A stretch of 64,000 nt of DNA from assembly GCA_964518595.1 (NCBI GenBank), contig CAZFHA010000001.1, positions 186,001 through 250,000 on the forward strand. The letters are read 5' to 3'. Source of the stretch: CAZFHA01 sp964518595. Its GTDB lineage: Bacteria > Bacillota > Clostridia > Saccharofermentanales > Saccharofermentanaceae. Shown here in pieces: positions 50,430 through 60,328 of this stretch. Under the pieces are notes generated by a model. That model saw nothing but the letters and a program-made list of their open reading frames with translations. It was not told the DNA's origin and made no database searches. Made by a program: the position numbers and the translations under genes. Numbering within the stretch: the first letter of the stretch is position 1; every line of letters starts with the position of its first letter.

Positions 50430-52760
50430 TTAGACTTTCTTATTTTGCAAATACTCGTCGATGCCTTGAGCGGCTTTTTTGCCTGCACCCATAGCCAAAA
50501 TAACGGTAGCTGCCCCAGTAACTGCATCGCCACCGGCGAATACACCTGGACGACTGGTCTCTCCTGTGGTCTCATTAATTATGATACCACCCCAGCGATT
50601 AATATCCATACCCTTGGTAGTAGAAGAAATCAGCGGATTGGGGCTAGTACCCAAGGCCATCAAAACGGTATCTACTTCCATGACAAATTCACTGCCGGGA
50701 ATGGCTTTAGGGCTTCTTCTGCCGGATTCATCCGGTTCACCCAACTCCATCTTCTGACAAAGCATTCCTGTAACCCAGCCACTCTCATCTGCCAAAATTT
50801 CTGTAGGGTTAGTCAACACATCGAAGATAACCCCTTCTTCTTTGGCATGATGAATCTCTTCCAGACGAGCAGGCAGCTCCGCTTCAGATCGACGATAGAC
50901 AATATGGACTTCCGAACCAAGACGCAGAGCAGTTCTGGCAGCGTCCATAGCCACGTTTCCGCCGCCCACAACGGCTACTTTGCGGCCAATTGTAATCGGT
51001 GTTTCGTATTCATCGGAATAAGCCTTCATCAGATTCGATCTGGTCAGATATTCATTAGCGGAAAATACACCATTAGAATTTTCGCCAGGAATATGCATAA
51101 ACTTAGGCAGCCCAGCTCCTGAGCCAATAAACACGGCTTCAAAGCCTTCTTCCTTCATCAGGGTCTCAATATCAACGGTACGTCCCACAACAACGTTGGT
51201 CTCAATTTCAACACCCAAGTCAATTACGTTTTGAATTTCTTTAGCCACTACAGCCTTTTTAGGCAAACGAAATTCTGGAATACCATAAACCAAAACACCG
51301 CCGGGCTCATGAAGAACTTCAAAAATCTTGACTTGATAGCCCTTTCTAGCCAAGTCACCGGCACAGGTCAGTCCGGCCGGGCCAGCGCCCACAACAGCAA
51401 CCTTGCGATGGTTAGGGGTAATTTTTGTCTCTTGACGAATTTGATGTTCAATTACATAGTCACCAATGTAGCGCTCAATACGGCCGATTGCAACCGGCTC
51501 GCCTTTGATACCCCGAATACAAACACCCTCACACTGATCTTCTTGGGGGCAGACACGACCACATACCGCCGGAAGAGTAGAATCTTTAGCGATAATTTTG
51601 GCGGCCTCTTCGATATTGCCTTCTTTGACAGCCTGGATAAAACCGGGAATATCTAAGGCAACCGGGCAAGCGGCCACACATTTGGCATTCTTACAGTTAA
51701 TGCAACGATTAGCCTCCGCTTGCACTTCTTTTAGGGAGTACCCTAGACTGACTTCTTCGAAATTCTTAGCTCGTACCTCAGGATCTTGTAAACGCATGGG
51801 AACGCGGTGATTGATGTCCCAGTTTTCACTATCTTCATTGGCAACGCCTTCTTCACTGTCAAAGGCAGCAACCGCTTCCATGGCACAGTCACAATTGCTA
51901 GCATGTTTGGGCTCCGGAGTTTCTTTTTCTAGAATTTCCCGGCCTGTCCGGCTCTTATACATAGCTTGACGGCGCATGGCCTCATCAAAGTCAATCAGAT
52001 GTCCGTCAAACTCCGGTCCATCTACACAGGCAAAACGAACTTTTCCACCAACGGTAATACGACAAGCACCACACATACCTGTACCGTCTACCATGATAGG
52101 ATTCATGCTGACGATAGTAGAAATATTGAGATCCTTAGTGGTTAAGCAGACGAACTTCATCATGATCATAGGGCCAATGGCAACAACTACATCATAATGA
52201 CGCTTTTGCTTCTCAACTAAGTCACGTAAAAGCACGGTAACATTGCCGTTAAAGCCCTTCGAACCATCGTCAGTAGAGAGATAGAGGTTTTCACAAACAG
52301 CCTGCATTTCCTCTTCCAAAATTAGCAAATCCTTGTTTCTGGCACCAATAATGACATCGCAGGCAATCCCCCGCTCATGAAGCCACTTCACCTGTGGATA
52401 TACCGGAGCGGCACCGAGGCCACCGGCAATAAACATGATTTTTTTCTTCTTGAGCTCTTCGTCTGATTCAAAAATCAGTTCGGAAGGATTCCCCAAAGGC
52501 CCAACGAAATCTTGGAAAAACTCGCCTTCTTCCACGGCGGCAATCTTTAAAGTAGAGTCGCCAATAGCTTGGATAACAATGGAAACCGTTCCGGCCTCCG
52601 CATTGTAATCGCAAATAGTCAAAGGTACTCTTTCCCCTACTTCGTTAACCTTGACAATAACAAATTGTCCGGGCTTGGCTGATTCAGCCACCCGAGGGGC
52701 TAAAACATCAAACCAATAGGTATTTTCTGCTAATTTTGTTTTTCTGGTAATCTTGTACAC
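50430..52760 (-). CDS. Fused NfnA/SudB- and NfnB/GltD-like flavoprotein
   Basis: This 776-residue protein joins an FNR-like domain (residues 1-280, ending with a [2Fe-2S] cluster around MCGACRITVGGKVRFAC) to a GltD-like domain. The second part has two [4Fe-4S] cysteine groups (CINCKNAKCVAACP, CGRVCPQEDQCEGVC), an FAD loop VAVVGAGPAGLTCAG and an NAD(P) loop VAVVGGGNVAMDAA. It resembles fused NfnAB transhydrogenases and sulfide/DHO-dehydrogenase-like oxidoreductases. It probably links the hydroxylase to NAD(P)H and ferredoxin pools. The start is GTG with GAGGAAG upstream. Confidence 0.88.
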   Translation of the reverse strand: MYKITRKTKLAENTYWFDVLAPRVAESAKPGQFVIVKVNEVGERVPLTICDYNAEAGTVSIVIQAIGDSTLKIAAVEEGEFFQDFVGPLGNPSELIFESDEELKKKKIMFIAGGLGAAPVYPQVKWLHERGIACDVIIGARNKDLLILEEEMQAVCENLYLSTDDGSKGFNGNVTVLLRDLVEKQKRHYDVVVAIGPMIMMKFVCLTTKDLNISTIVSMNPIMVDGTGMCGACRITVGGKVRFACVDGPEFDGHLIDFDEAMRRQAMYKSRTGREILEKETPEPKHASNCDCAMEAVAAFDSEEGVANEDSENWDINHRVPMRLQDPEVRAKNFEEVSLGYSLKEVQAEANRCINCKNAKCVAACPVALDIPGFIQAVKEGNIEEAAKIIAKDSTLPAVCGRVCPQEDQCEGVCIRGIKGEPVAIGRIERYIGDYVIEHQIRQETKITPNHRKVAVVGAGPAGLTCAGDLARKGYQVKIFEVLHEPGGVLVYGIPEFRLPKKAVVAKEIQNVIDLGVEIETNVVVGRTVDIETLMKEEGFEAVFIGSGAGLPKFMHIPGENSNGVFSANEYLTRSNLMKAYSDEYETPITIGRKVAVVGGGNVAMDAARTALRLGSEVHIVYRRSEAELPARLEEIHHAKEEGVIFDVLTNPTEILADESGWVTGMLCQKMELGEPDESGRRSPKAIPGSEFVMEVDTVLMALGTSPNPLISSTTKGMDINRWGGIIINETTGETSRPGVFAGGDAVTGAATVILAMGAGKKAAQGIDEYLQNKKV

Positions 52761-52788
52761 GCTGTGTCTTCCTCTCTTTTTGTGTAAA

Positions 52789-52818
52789 GCCGAAGCCTCT
52801 CTAAAGAGAGACTCCGGC
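52789..52818 (-). terminator. Intercistronic hairpin between ygfK and the flavoprotein gene
   Basis: GCCGAAGCCTCTCT and AGAGAGACTCCGGC form a 14-bp stem with two mismatches and almost no loop. No T-run follows on the minus strand, so processing or partial termination is more likely than full termination. Confidence 0.45.
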
Positions 52819-52833
52819 AGGTCTTTCCGTCAC

Positions 52834-55800
52834 TTAAACGGGGGACATGTAATAAGAATAGTCGTTAACCACGGTCTCAAGGATACGGATCATCTCTGTA
52901 GAAATGGTCTTATCCCCTGCCTTATAGGTAACAATTTCGCCATTTTCCTTACGGACTTTATAGGTGTCGTTGCCCAAAGGTAGGAAACCACGATTGGTGC
53001 TGTCAACAAAGTCATGCTCTGTCCAGAAGATTGTCACCTTATCTTTGTAAGGGTTCCCTTGATGAGGACAGAAAACACCACAGTTACCGCACTCATTACA
53101 CATACCGTCAATGTGTACAATCTGATGAGGTGTCTCAAACTCTTTGGCATTTACAGTTACTGTAATATTAGCACGATTTGGGCACACACCAACACAAATT
53201 TCACAAATCTGGTCGCAGCTCAAGCAACGGCCCTTGCTCTCAGGCAGCTTTAAATTAGCTTTGCGCTGATACAACTCTGCTTCTGCCTTCGGATATTGAA
53301 CCCGGACAAAATCATGAGCCAGACCAACCTTAGCCAAGATGTCTTTAGCAATAACTTTAGCATCAGCCACTGCTTTAACAATGGTAGCTGCACCCTTTTT
53401 GCAATCACCGGCTACATAGACAGACGGGACGGAAGATTCGTTGCTACGGCTTACCTTAGGCATGCCATAACGGTCTAATTCCAGACCATTCTGAGCAAAT
53501 AAAGTGCTGTCAACCCTGGCTCCGACGGCGCAAATCACAGTATCAAAAGCCATTTCAACATTCTTGCCGGTACCCCGCATCTTCTTACGACCGGAAGCAT
53601 CCCGCTCTTCGATCATTTCCTGAACTTCGCAGACCAGTGTTTTACCATTGTAGGATTTAGGGGCTAAGAGCTCTTTGAAGACCACTCCGTCGCCCATAGC
53701 CAATTTGATTTCTTCATGCTCAGCAGGCATAAACTCACGGGTACGACGGTAAACAATGTTTACTTCCTTCACGCCAGGAGCCCGTAGTGCTGCCCGAGCA
53801 CAGTCCATGGCCACGTCTCCGCCACCGATAACGGCAACACGCTCGCCAAGGTTTATCTTGCAGTCGTTAGCTTTAGAGTCTTGGAGGAATTCCAAGGCAT
53901 CCCGTAACTTATCTTTACCTTCTTCAACGGGTGCAATACCCTCTTTCCAAGCACCTGTGGCCAGAACCACAAAGTCATACTCACTCCTAAGCTCCGCTAA
54001 AGAATAGTTGTCTGGTACATTATAAACAAATTTTACGCCGGACTTCTCAGCCAAAGCTAAGTCTCTGGCAATCATGTCTTTAGGAATTCTGAACTCGGGA
54101 ATTGTGTAAGTAACAATACCCATGGCTTCGGCTCTTTTTTCCAGAACAGTTACATCTACACCATTTCTACGCAGGAAGTAAGAAACAGCCACACCGGCAG
54201 GGCCAGCACCAATAACTACAACTTTTTTACCGGTTTTCAAATCAACCGGTTTAATAGCGTTGATAAAGGCATCTTGAGCATTTTCTACACTCATGCCCTT
54301 GGCTTTTCTGATAGAAACAGAAGTTTCATAATCAGTACGCACACATTTACTTTGGCACTGGTGATCACAGATGGTACCTGTAATCGCTGGTAGGGCATTA
54401 TCAATAGCGATAACCTTGAAGGCTTCATCAAACTTACCTTCGCCAACTAAGTTGACATACTCTGGAATCTGTTGGCTGATAGGACAGCCACTGTCTTTAC
54501 AAGGAGCTGTAAAACAGTCAAAGAGATTCAAGCTAGAATCCGATTTCAACGACCCTACATAACGGGTATCTTTTATATGGAATTTATTTGTAATAACTTC
54601 TTCACAAAGCTTCTCTAAGGCCGCTACATCAATACCTTTGAAAGCGCCGTTGAGGTGAGCTTCAACAGTAGTAGCCAGCTGCTTCAAGCGGGCATAACCA
54701 CCGGGCTTAAGAATGGTAGTAGCCACTGTGATGGGCATAATACCGGTCTTAAAGAGAGCGGCAATATTAAAGAAGTCTGCACCACCAGAGTAAGAAATTG
54801 GCAGCTCACCATTAAACTCTTTAGAAATCAACAGAGCAACGTTAAGTGACAGCGGGTACAAAGAACGACCGGACATGTACATCTCTTCACCAGGTAACTC
54901 ATTACGCTTGATCTGAACTGGGAAAGTATTGGTAATTTTAACACCAAAATCTTTCTGCTGCTTTGCAGCCAAGTCCTTCAAACGGCGCAGCATTAGCTTG
55001 GCATCGGCCAACTGCAGGTCATTTTTGAAGTGGTGATCGTCAAAACTAACATAGTCATAGCCCATGTCGTTTAAGATCTTTCTGGCAAATTCATAGCCTA
55101 AGAGGGTTGGGTTACATTTGATATAGGTATGAATTTTCTTCTCGGTTAATAGGTAAGTAGCAATCCTCTCAATCTCATCAGGAGGACAGCCATGGAGAGT
55201 AGACAGGGTAATAGAAGGAGAAACGGCCGGAGAAATCTTCTCCAGATCTGCCTTGCTAAAGTGCTTAAAGCTAGACAAATTAGCTTCTAAATAGCTGTAA
55301 CACTCTTTCCAGATCTCGGTCTTTGAAGCATTAATCATTCCTTCGATAAAAGAGTTAACTTTATCAGACTTAATGCCCTCTAAGTCATAACCTACGCTCA
55401 TATTGAAAGCAAAGTCACGGCTATCGGCAATTCCAAATTCCTTGGCCAACACATGTAAAGCAAACCAGGCCTTAACATATTCATTGAAGGCTTCCGGTAC
55501 GGTAAATTCGGTAGACCATTCTACGTTATAGCACTCATCTTCTGCATTGATACAAGGTCTGGCAATACACTTTCTCAGTTCTTCGCCGTCCATAATCTGG
55601 ACGGTTTTCAGTTCCATAAAACGAGCGCCACCCAGATAAGAAGCGATAATATTTTGGGTCAGCTGGGAGTTCGGTCCTGCAGCTGGTCCAATAGGGGTAC
55701 TAAGCTTATCACCAAACATTTCGATGAAACGGCCGGATGTGTTTTTGTAGAAATCAGCTTCACGAATACCGAAGACAGTCTGGTGCTCCTTGTATTCCTG

Positions 55801-55854
55801 TAAAGACCATTCGATCACTTTAGAAAAAGCAATCGGACGCATTAGTTCACTCAT
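52834..55854 (-). CDS. ygfK: YgfK (putative selenate reductase/purine pathway oxidoreductase)
   Basis: This 1006-residue protein matches YgfK in length and layout. An N-terminal dihydropyrimidine-dehydrogenase-like TIM barrel (STPIGPAAGPNSQLTQN near residue 50) is followed by a GltD-like region with Cys groups (CKDSGCPISQQIP, CDHQCQSKC), FAD loop VVVIGAGPAGVAVSY and NAD(P) loop VAVIGGGDVAMDCA, then a ferredoxin-like end (CNECGNCGVFCPHQGNP). Genes of this family belong to anaerobic purine and urate degradation clusters. The ATG at 55854 has GGAGG upstream; an upstream TTG at 55869 would lie in that site. The exact reaction is not settled. Confidence 0.92.
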   Translation of the reverse strand: MSELMRPIAFSKVIEWSLQEYKEHQTVFGIREADFYKNTSGRFIEMFGDKLSTPIGPAAGPNSQLTQNIIASYLGGARFMELKTVQIMDGEELRKCIARPCINAEDECYNVEWSTEFTVPEAFNEYVKAWFALHVLAKEFGIADSRDFAFNMSVGYDLEGIKSDKVNSFIEGMINASKTEIWKECYSYLEANLSSFKHFSKADLEKISPAVSPSITLSTLHGCPPDEIERIATYLLTEKKIHTYIKCNPTLLGYEFARKILNDMGYDYVSFDDHHFKNDLQLADAKLMLRRLKDLAAKQQKDFGVKITNTFPVQIKRNELPGEEMYMSGRSLYPLSLNVALLISKEFNGELPISYSGGADFFNIAALFKTGIMPITVATTILKPGGYARLKQLATTVEAHLNGAFKGIDVAALEKLCEEVITNKFHIKDTRYVGSLKSDSSLNLFDCFTAPCKDSGCPISQQIPEYVNLVGEGKFDEAFKVIAIDNALPAITGTICDHQCQSKCVRTDYETSVSIRKAKGMSVENAQDAFINAIKPVDLKTGKKVVVIGAGPAGVAVSYFLRRNGVDVTVLEKRAEAMGIVTYTIPEFRIPKDMIARDLALAEKSGVKFVYNVPDNYSLAELRSEYDFVVLATGAWKEGIAPVEEGKDKLRDALEFLQDSKANDCKINLGERVAVIGGGDVAMDCARAALRAPGVKEVNIVYRRTREFMPAEHEEIKLAMGDGVVFKELLAPKSYNGKTLVCEVQEMIEERDASGRKKMRGTGKNVEMAFDTVICAVGARVDSTLFAQNGLELDRYGMPKVSRSNESSVPSVYVAGDCKKGAATIVKAVADAKVIAKDILAKVGLAHDFVRVQYPKAEAELYQRKANLKLPESKGRCLSCDQICEICVGVCPNRANITVTVNAKEFETPHQIVHIDGMCNECGNCGVFCPHQGNPYKDKVTIFWTEHDFVDSTNRGFLPLGNDTYKVRKENGEIVTYKAGDKTISTEMIRILETVVNDYSYYMSPV

Positions 55855-55899
55855 GAGTAAATCCTCCAAATGTATAAGTTTAATTATTTCAGCGATGTA

Positions 55900-57249
55900 T
55901 TATTTGGCTTCCTTTTTCTTAGGAACCAAGATCATATTGAATAGGATATTTAGCAAAATAGCAGAGATACAGCCAATGGTAATGCCGCTGTGCAGGATGC
56001 TCGCAGCCCAATGAGGCATGTTCTCGAAAAAATTTGGTACAGCAGTAGGGATCAAGGATAATCCTATACTTATGGCTACAATTAAAGCATTCTTGTTACC
56101 ATTGAACTCAACATTTCCCAGAGTGCGAATTCCACTTACCGCTACCATGCCAAACATTACAAAGCCAGCACCACCTAAAACAGGTTTAGGTATAGAAGTG
56201 AAAACCGCTGCAAATTGAGGAAAGAAAGCCAATAATAGCAAAATTCCACCGGCAGTAGCCGTAACGAAGCGACTGAACACTCCTGTCATGCTCACCATTC
56301 CCACATTTTGAGCAAAAGGAGTAACTGGATAGGAATTAAAAACAGCGGAAATCATGGTAGAGAGTCCCGAAGAGCGTAGTCCTCTGGATAAGGTCTTTTC
56401 ATGAATTTCTTTGCCGGCAATATTATGCACAGCAATCATGTTTCCGGTAGCTTCTGTCATAATAACCAACATAACCAAAATAAAGGAAAGAATAGATGAT
56501 GGATTAAAAATCGGTAGTCCAAATTTCATTGGCTGTACAACTTCGAAAAAGCTGGCTTGAGAAACCGCACTAAAATCAGCCATTCCCATAATTGCTGCAA
56601 GAATAGTACCTAGTACAATACCAAAAAGGACGGCCAAATTACCTAACAGGCCTTTCAGGAACTTACTTAATAGAATAATAATAAGTAAGGTTGAGAATCC
56701 TAAAATAATATTTTTACTAGGGGCTGGCTCTTGTACGCCCTTAACCATAGGCGCGATCCACTTAATCCCTACAGGGAAGAGAGATAAACCAATTATGGTA
56801 ACAACAGTTCCGGTAACAACTTTAGGGAAAAATACTAGCATCTTACCCCAGATACCGCTGGCAAGGAAACAAAAAAGTCCGGCACAAAGCACAGAGCCTG
56901 CCACTTCTCGAAGGCCGGCTTGGCCGTCACCATTTTTGAGTGCTAAAGCAGCAACGGCGGTCATTGCACTGACGGGAGCAAAGCTGGTTGCCTCAATAAC
57001 CGGAATCTTCGCACCTAAGAAGTTCTTGATTCCCAAGGTCTGCAGTAGGGTGGCTAAACCAGCCGCAAACAATGTACAACTAACTAGAAAACGTAAAGTA
57101 TTAGCATCAACTCCGGCAGCGCCACCAACCATCAAAGGAACAGCAACCGCACCGGCAACCATGACAAAAACATGCTGTAAAGCATAGGCCATATTCTTAC
57201 CCAAAGGCAATCTCTCATCTACGGGATGAACCGATTTTGTTTTCTCCAT
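55900..57249 (-). CDS. NCS2-family purine permease (xanthine/urate type)
   Basis: This 449-residue permease has about 14 spans and the NCS2 signature QNVGMVSMTG near residue 310, of the [Q]-N-x-G-x4-T form. Relatives are XanQ, UacT and UraA. Context with molybdenum hydroxylase and YgfK supports xanthine or urate as cargo. The Met at 57249 is preferred over 57255 because GGAG lies 8 bp upstream of it. Confidence 0.92.
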   Translation of the reverse strand: MEKTKSVHPVDERLPLGKNMAYALQHVFVMVAGAVAVPLMVGGAAGVDANTLRFLVSCTLFAAGLATLLQTLGIKNFLGAKIPVIEATSFAPVSAMTAVAALALKNGDGQAGLREVAGSVLCAGLFCFLASGIWGKMLVFFPKVVTGTVVTIIGLSLFPVGIKWIAPMVKGVQEPAPSKNIILGFSTLLIIILLSKFLKGLLGNLAVLFGIVLGTILAAIMGMADFSAVSQASFFEVVQPMKFGLPIFNPSSILSFILVMLVIMTEATGNMIAVHNIAGKEIHEKTLSRGLRSSGLSTMISAVFNSYPVTPFAQNVGMVSMTGVFSRFVTATAGGILLLLAFFPQFAAVFTSIPKPVLGGAGFVMFGMVAVSGIRTLGNVEFNGNKNALIVAISIGLSLIPTAVPNFFENMPHWAASILHSGITIGCISAILLNILFNMILVPKKKEAK

Positions 57250-57300
57250 ACTCATTACTCCATTTTCACCAAATTTTGATTGAGATAGTTCTAAGACCGA

Positions 57301-58629
57301 TTAAATCCGATTCCAGAGCTGGCTGGCTAACTCTCTTGACTTAGCAAAAATCGCTTCTTCATCAATACCCAAGAGTACACGATCTTTCATGAGAATTTTG
57401 CCGCCAATAATGGTGTGAGTTACGCTTCTTCCCATGATACCGAAGAGGATGTGGGAATTGGCATTATTGCCATTCATCTCAGTTAGAGGATCATAATCAA
57501 CAATGATTACGTCACCGAAGGCACCGGGTTTCAGAACACCGGCCTCACGGCTAAAATACTGAGCAGCAATCTTTCTGTTATTCTCATTGAGCATTTGGGA
57601 AGATTCACCCCAAGCTACACTGGGATTACAGAGATGATGCTTATGAATAATGTTGGCAACTTTTAAAGACTCAAACATATCAGAGGTATATCCGTCTGTA
57701 CCTAGACCCACATTGATGCCCTTAGCCATCATGTGCAGTGCCGGAGAGCAACCAACAGCATTACCCATGTTAGATTCAGGATTGTGCACCACTTGAGTCT
57801 TGGTATCAGCCAAAAGATCCATCTCGTGCTCATTAACGTGAATGCAGTGAACAGCAATGGTTTTTTCGCCTAAGATATCATAATCATAAAGACGTTCTAC
57901 AACTCTTTGTCCGTGATTTGCCAAAGAACTGCGTAAGTCTTCCATCCCCTCGGCTACGTGGATATGGTAACCGGCAGGAAGCCCAGCCATAGCCTTAGCG
58001 GATTCTTCCAGAGTCTTATTGGACAAGGTAAAGGCGGCATGCATACCAAACATACCCTTAACCATATCTTGGTCAGAGGTATTAGCATGACGAATAAAAT
58101 CGGTATTCTCTTTAATTCCCTGACGAGCAATTTCTTCGCCGTCACGATCAGAAGTCTCATAGCAAAGAGACATACGAATACCCAGTTCTCTAGCTACATC
58201 TGCCATGGTGAAAAGGCTTCCTTCCACAGCATAAGGTGAAGCGTGGTGATCAAACACCATGGTAGAACCATTCTTAATACAGTCAATTAAAGTGGTGTAG
58301 GCGCTATAACGAGTATCTTCAAGGGTCAAGCCCTTGTCTAAGCGCCACCATAAGTTCTCTAAGATATCCTGAAAATCTTTAGGAGATGGTCCCTTTGAAG
58401 CCATGCCCCGGGCAAAAGCTGAATAAATGTGCATGTGGCTGTTGATTTGTCCAGGCATAATTACCTTGCCCTTCGCATCCAGCCATTCAGCTTGTGGATA
58501 TTTAACTTTCATCGCCTGGGTTGTTCCGACCTCTTTAATTACACCTTCATCAATGGCTACTGCGCCATTCTCTAGGTAGGGATTAGCCTCATCTTTGGTA
58601 ATCACTCTACCATTTCCAATTAACAACAT
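57301..58629 (-). CDS. ssnA: SsnA amidohydrolase (selenium metabolism family)
   Basis: This 442-residue protein belongs to the TatD/guanine-deaminase-like amidohydrolases. Metal ligands are in INSHMHIYSA (HxH), HIHVAEGMED and HCIHVNEHE, with the last Asp in GLGTDGYTSDM. Length and context match SsnA, a member of the purine-degradation cluster. It is probably a deaminase or ring-opening hydrolase acting on a purine or its product. The ATG at 58629 has AAGGAGG upstream; the 5' extension to 58686 lacks a site. Confidence 0.9.
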   Translation of the reverse strand: MLLIGNGRVITKDEANPYLENGAVAIDEGVIKEVGTTQAMKVKYPQAEWLDAKGKVIMPGQINSHMHIYSAFARGMASKGPSPKDFQDILENLWWRLDKGLTLEDTRYSAYTTLIDCIKNGSTMVFDHHASPYAVEGSLFTMADVARELGIRMSLCYETSDRDGEEIARQGIKENTDFIRHANTSDQDMVKGMFGMHAAFTLSNKTLEESAKAMAGLPAGYHIHVAEGMEDLRSSLANHGQRVVERLYDYDILGEKTIAVHCIHVNEHEMDLLADTKTQVVHNPESNMGNAVGCSPALHMMAKGINVGLGTDGYTSDMFESLKVANIIHKHHLCNPSVAWGESSQMLNENNRKIAAQYFSREAGVLKPGAFGDVIIVDYDPLTEMNGNNANSHILFGIMGRSVTHTIIGGKILMKDRVLLGIDEEAIFAKSRELASQLWNRI

Positions 58630-58700
58630 ATTAACCTCCTTCGTATCTACCGGCCTTAACCGGTTACTCATGCTATAAAAAGACAATAATTTTGTACAAA

Positions 58701-60296
58701 TTATTTCTGTTTTCTGAGCACTTGACCAGCTTTAATCTTGTGATATACGCCTTCCTCAATGACAATCTGACCGTTGACTATCACATAGTCAATACCTACC
58801 GGATAATGAATGGGGTCAACAAAATCGCCTACATCGCTGACTTTGTCCTGATCCACCACCACCAAATCGGCAAAATACCCTTCCTTGATCTGCCCACGCT
58901 CTTTGATACCAATAGCCAAGGCAGCTTTATTGCTCATTTTGTAAATGGCATCCTCTATGGGCATGACCTTTTGTTCCCGGACATAGCGACCTAAAATTCG
59001 TGGAAAGGAGCCAAAAGCCCGGGGATGGGGTTTACCAGAGAGAAGGCCATCGGTACAGACATTTTGTTCATCCATGGTTAAGAAGGTAATAACATGCTCT
59101 TCTAAACCATAAAAGTCCACCATACCTACAGCATTTTCTTCCTGAAGCAGTAAGTCAAAGGTCGCTGTATAAGGATCTACGCCACGCATCGCCGCTAACT
59201 CTTCCAAGCTCTTTCCTACTGCATCTTGATTCTTCTCTGTCTTAACAGAGGTTACAAAAATCTGATCGAATCCGGCAAATTCAATAAAGTTATCCCAACC
59301 TGGGATACCCTGTTCAATATCCTTAACCATCTTCTCTCGTTCAGAAGGGTCGGCCAATCGTTCCATAAGTTTATCTGTACCACCAGAATGTGCCCAAGGG
59401 GGTAAAACTACACCCAGCATGGTGCTACCAGCAGCGTAAGGATACTGGTCAAAAGAAACCTGAATGCCTTTAGACTTAGCCTTGGCAATCTTTTCTTTCA
59501 TGCCGGGAATAAACTTCCAGTTGGCTTTACCACAAACCTTAAAGTGGGAAAAATGCACCTTGACGCCAGACTGTTCGCCAATCTCAATAATCTCATCCAT
59601 AGAATCTAAAATTGTATCGGCTTCACTACGCTGGTGAACAACAAAGCACCCGTCAAATTCGGCAACTACTTTACACATAGCTACCAGTTCACGGGTTTCG
59701 GAGTAAGCACAAGGAATGTAAATTAATCCGGTGGAAAGGCCATATGCGCCAGCTTCCATTTCTCTTCTAGTAATCCGGCACATTTCTTCGATTTCTGCAT
59801 CGGTAGCTGGACGGGCATCTAAGCCCATAGCCTCCATTCGAATGTTGCCGTGGGGAACCAGATAAGACTCATTTAGGCCAACGCCACCCTTTTCCATCAT
59901 ATCCAGATAGTTTCCGGTGGTCTCATATTCCCAATCGATGGTATCACTTTCTCCATCAAGACCAGCCAAATTTTTACGCCAGGGACTAATATAAGCCTTG
60001 GGTAAAGGTGCCATGGAAATACCGTCTTGTCCCAATACCTCAGTGGTAATGCCTTGACGGATTTTAATTTCATTAAAGGGATTCACCAAAATTGCCAAAT
60101 CTGAATGGCTATGAGTATCAATAAAGCCCGGGCACAGAACCCGGCCGGCCAGGTCAATGACCCGGTCGGCCTTCTCTGCCGGTAAGTTCTCGGTACTTAC
60201 CTGAGCAATTCTATCATCTTCTACCAATACAGACCCTGTGTAGGGCTTGGTGCGGTTCCCGTCAACGATCAGAGCATTTGTAAAAAGCGTTTTCAA
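58701..60296 (-). CDS. D-aminoacylase-family amidohydrolase
   Basis: This 531-residue protein has the N-acyl-D-amino-acid deacylase layout: FIDTHSHSD metal site near residue 60, GQDG, HFSHFKVCGKANW and FDQYPYAAGSTML. In this operon it may open or deacylate an intermediate in purine breakdown, filling a role that other clusters give to HyuA-type hydrolases; that is inference. The start is TTG with GAGG 9 bp upstream. Confidence 0.88.
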   Translation of the reverse strand: MKTLFTNALIVDGNRTKPYTGSVLVEDDRIAQVSTENLPAEKADRVIDLAGRVLCPGFIDTHSHSDLAILVNPFNEIKIRQGITTEVLGQDGISMAPLPKAYISPWRKNLAGLDGESDTIDWEYETTGNYLDMMEKGGVGLNESYLVPHGNIRMEAMGLDARPATDAEIEEMCRITRREMEAGAYGLSTGLIYIPCAYSETRELVAMCKVVAEFDGCFVVHQRSEADTILDSMDEIIEIGEQSGVKVHFSHFKVCGKANWKFIPGMKEKIAKAKSKGIQVSFDQYPYAAGSTMLGVVLPPWAHSGGTDKLMERLADPSEREKMVKDIEQGIPGWDNFIEFAGFDQIFVTSVKTEKNQDAVGKSLEELAAMRGVDPYTATFDLLLQEENAVGMVDFYGLEEHVITFLTMDEQNVCTDGLLSGKPHPRAFGSFPRILGRYVREQKVMPIEDAIYKMSNKAALAIGIKERGQIKEGYFADLVVVDQDKVSDVGDFVDPIHYPVGIDYVIVNGQIVIEEGVYHKIKAGQVLRKQK

Positions 60297-60328
60297 TTCT
60301 CTATACCTCGTTTACGTATATCCGGCAA

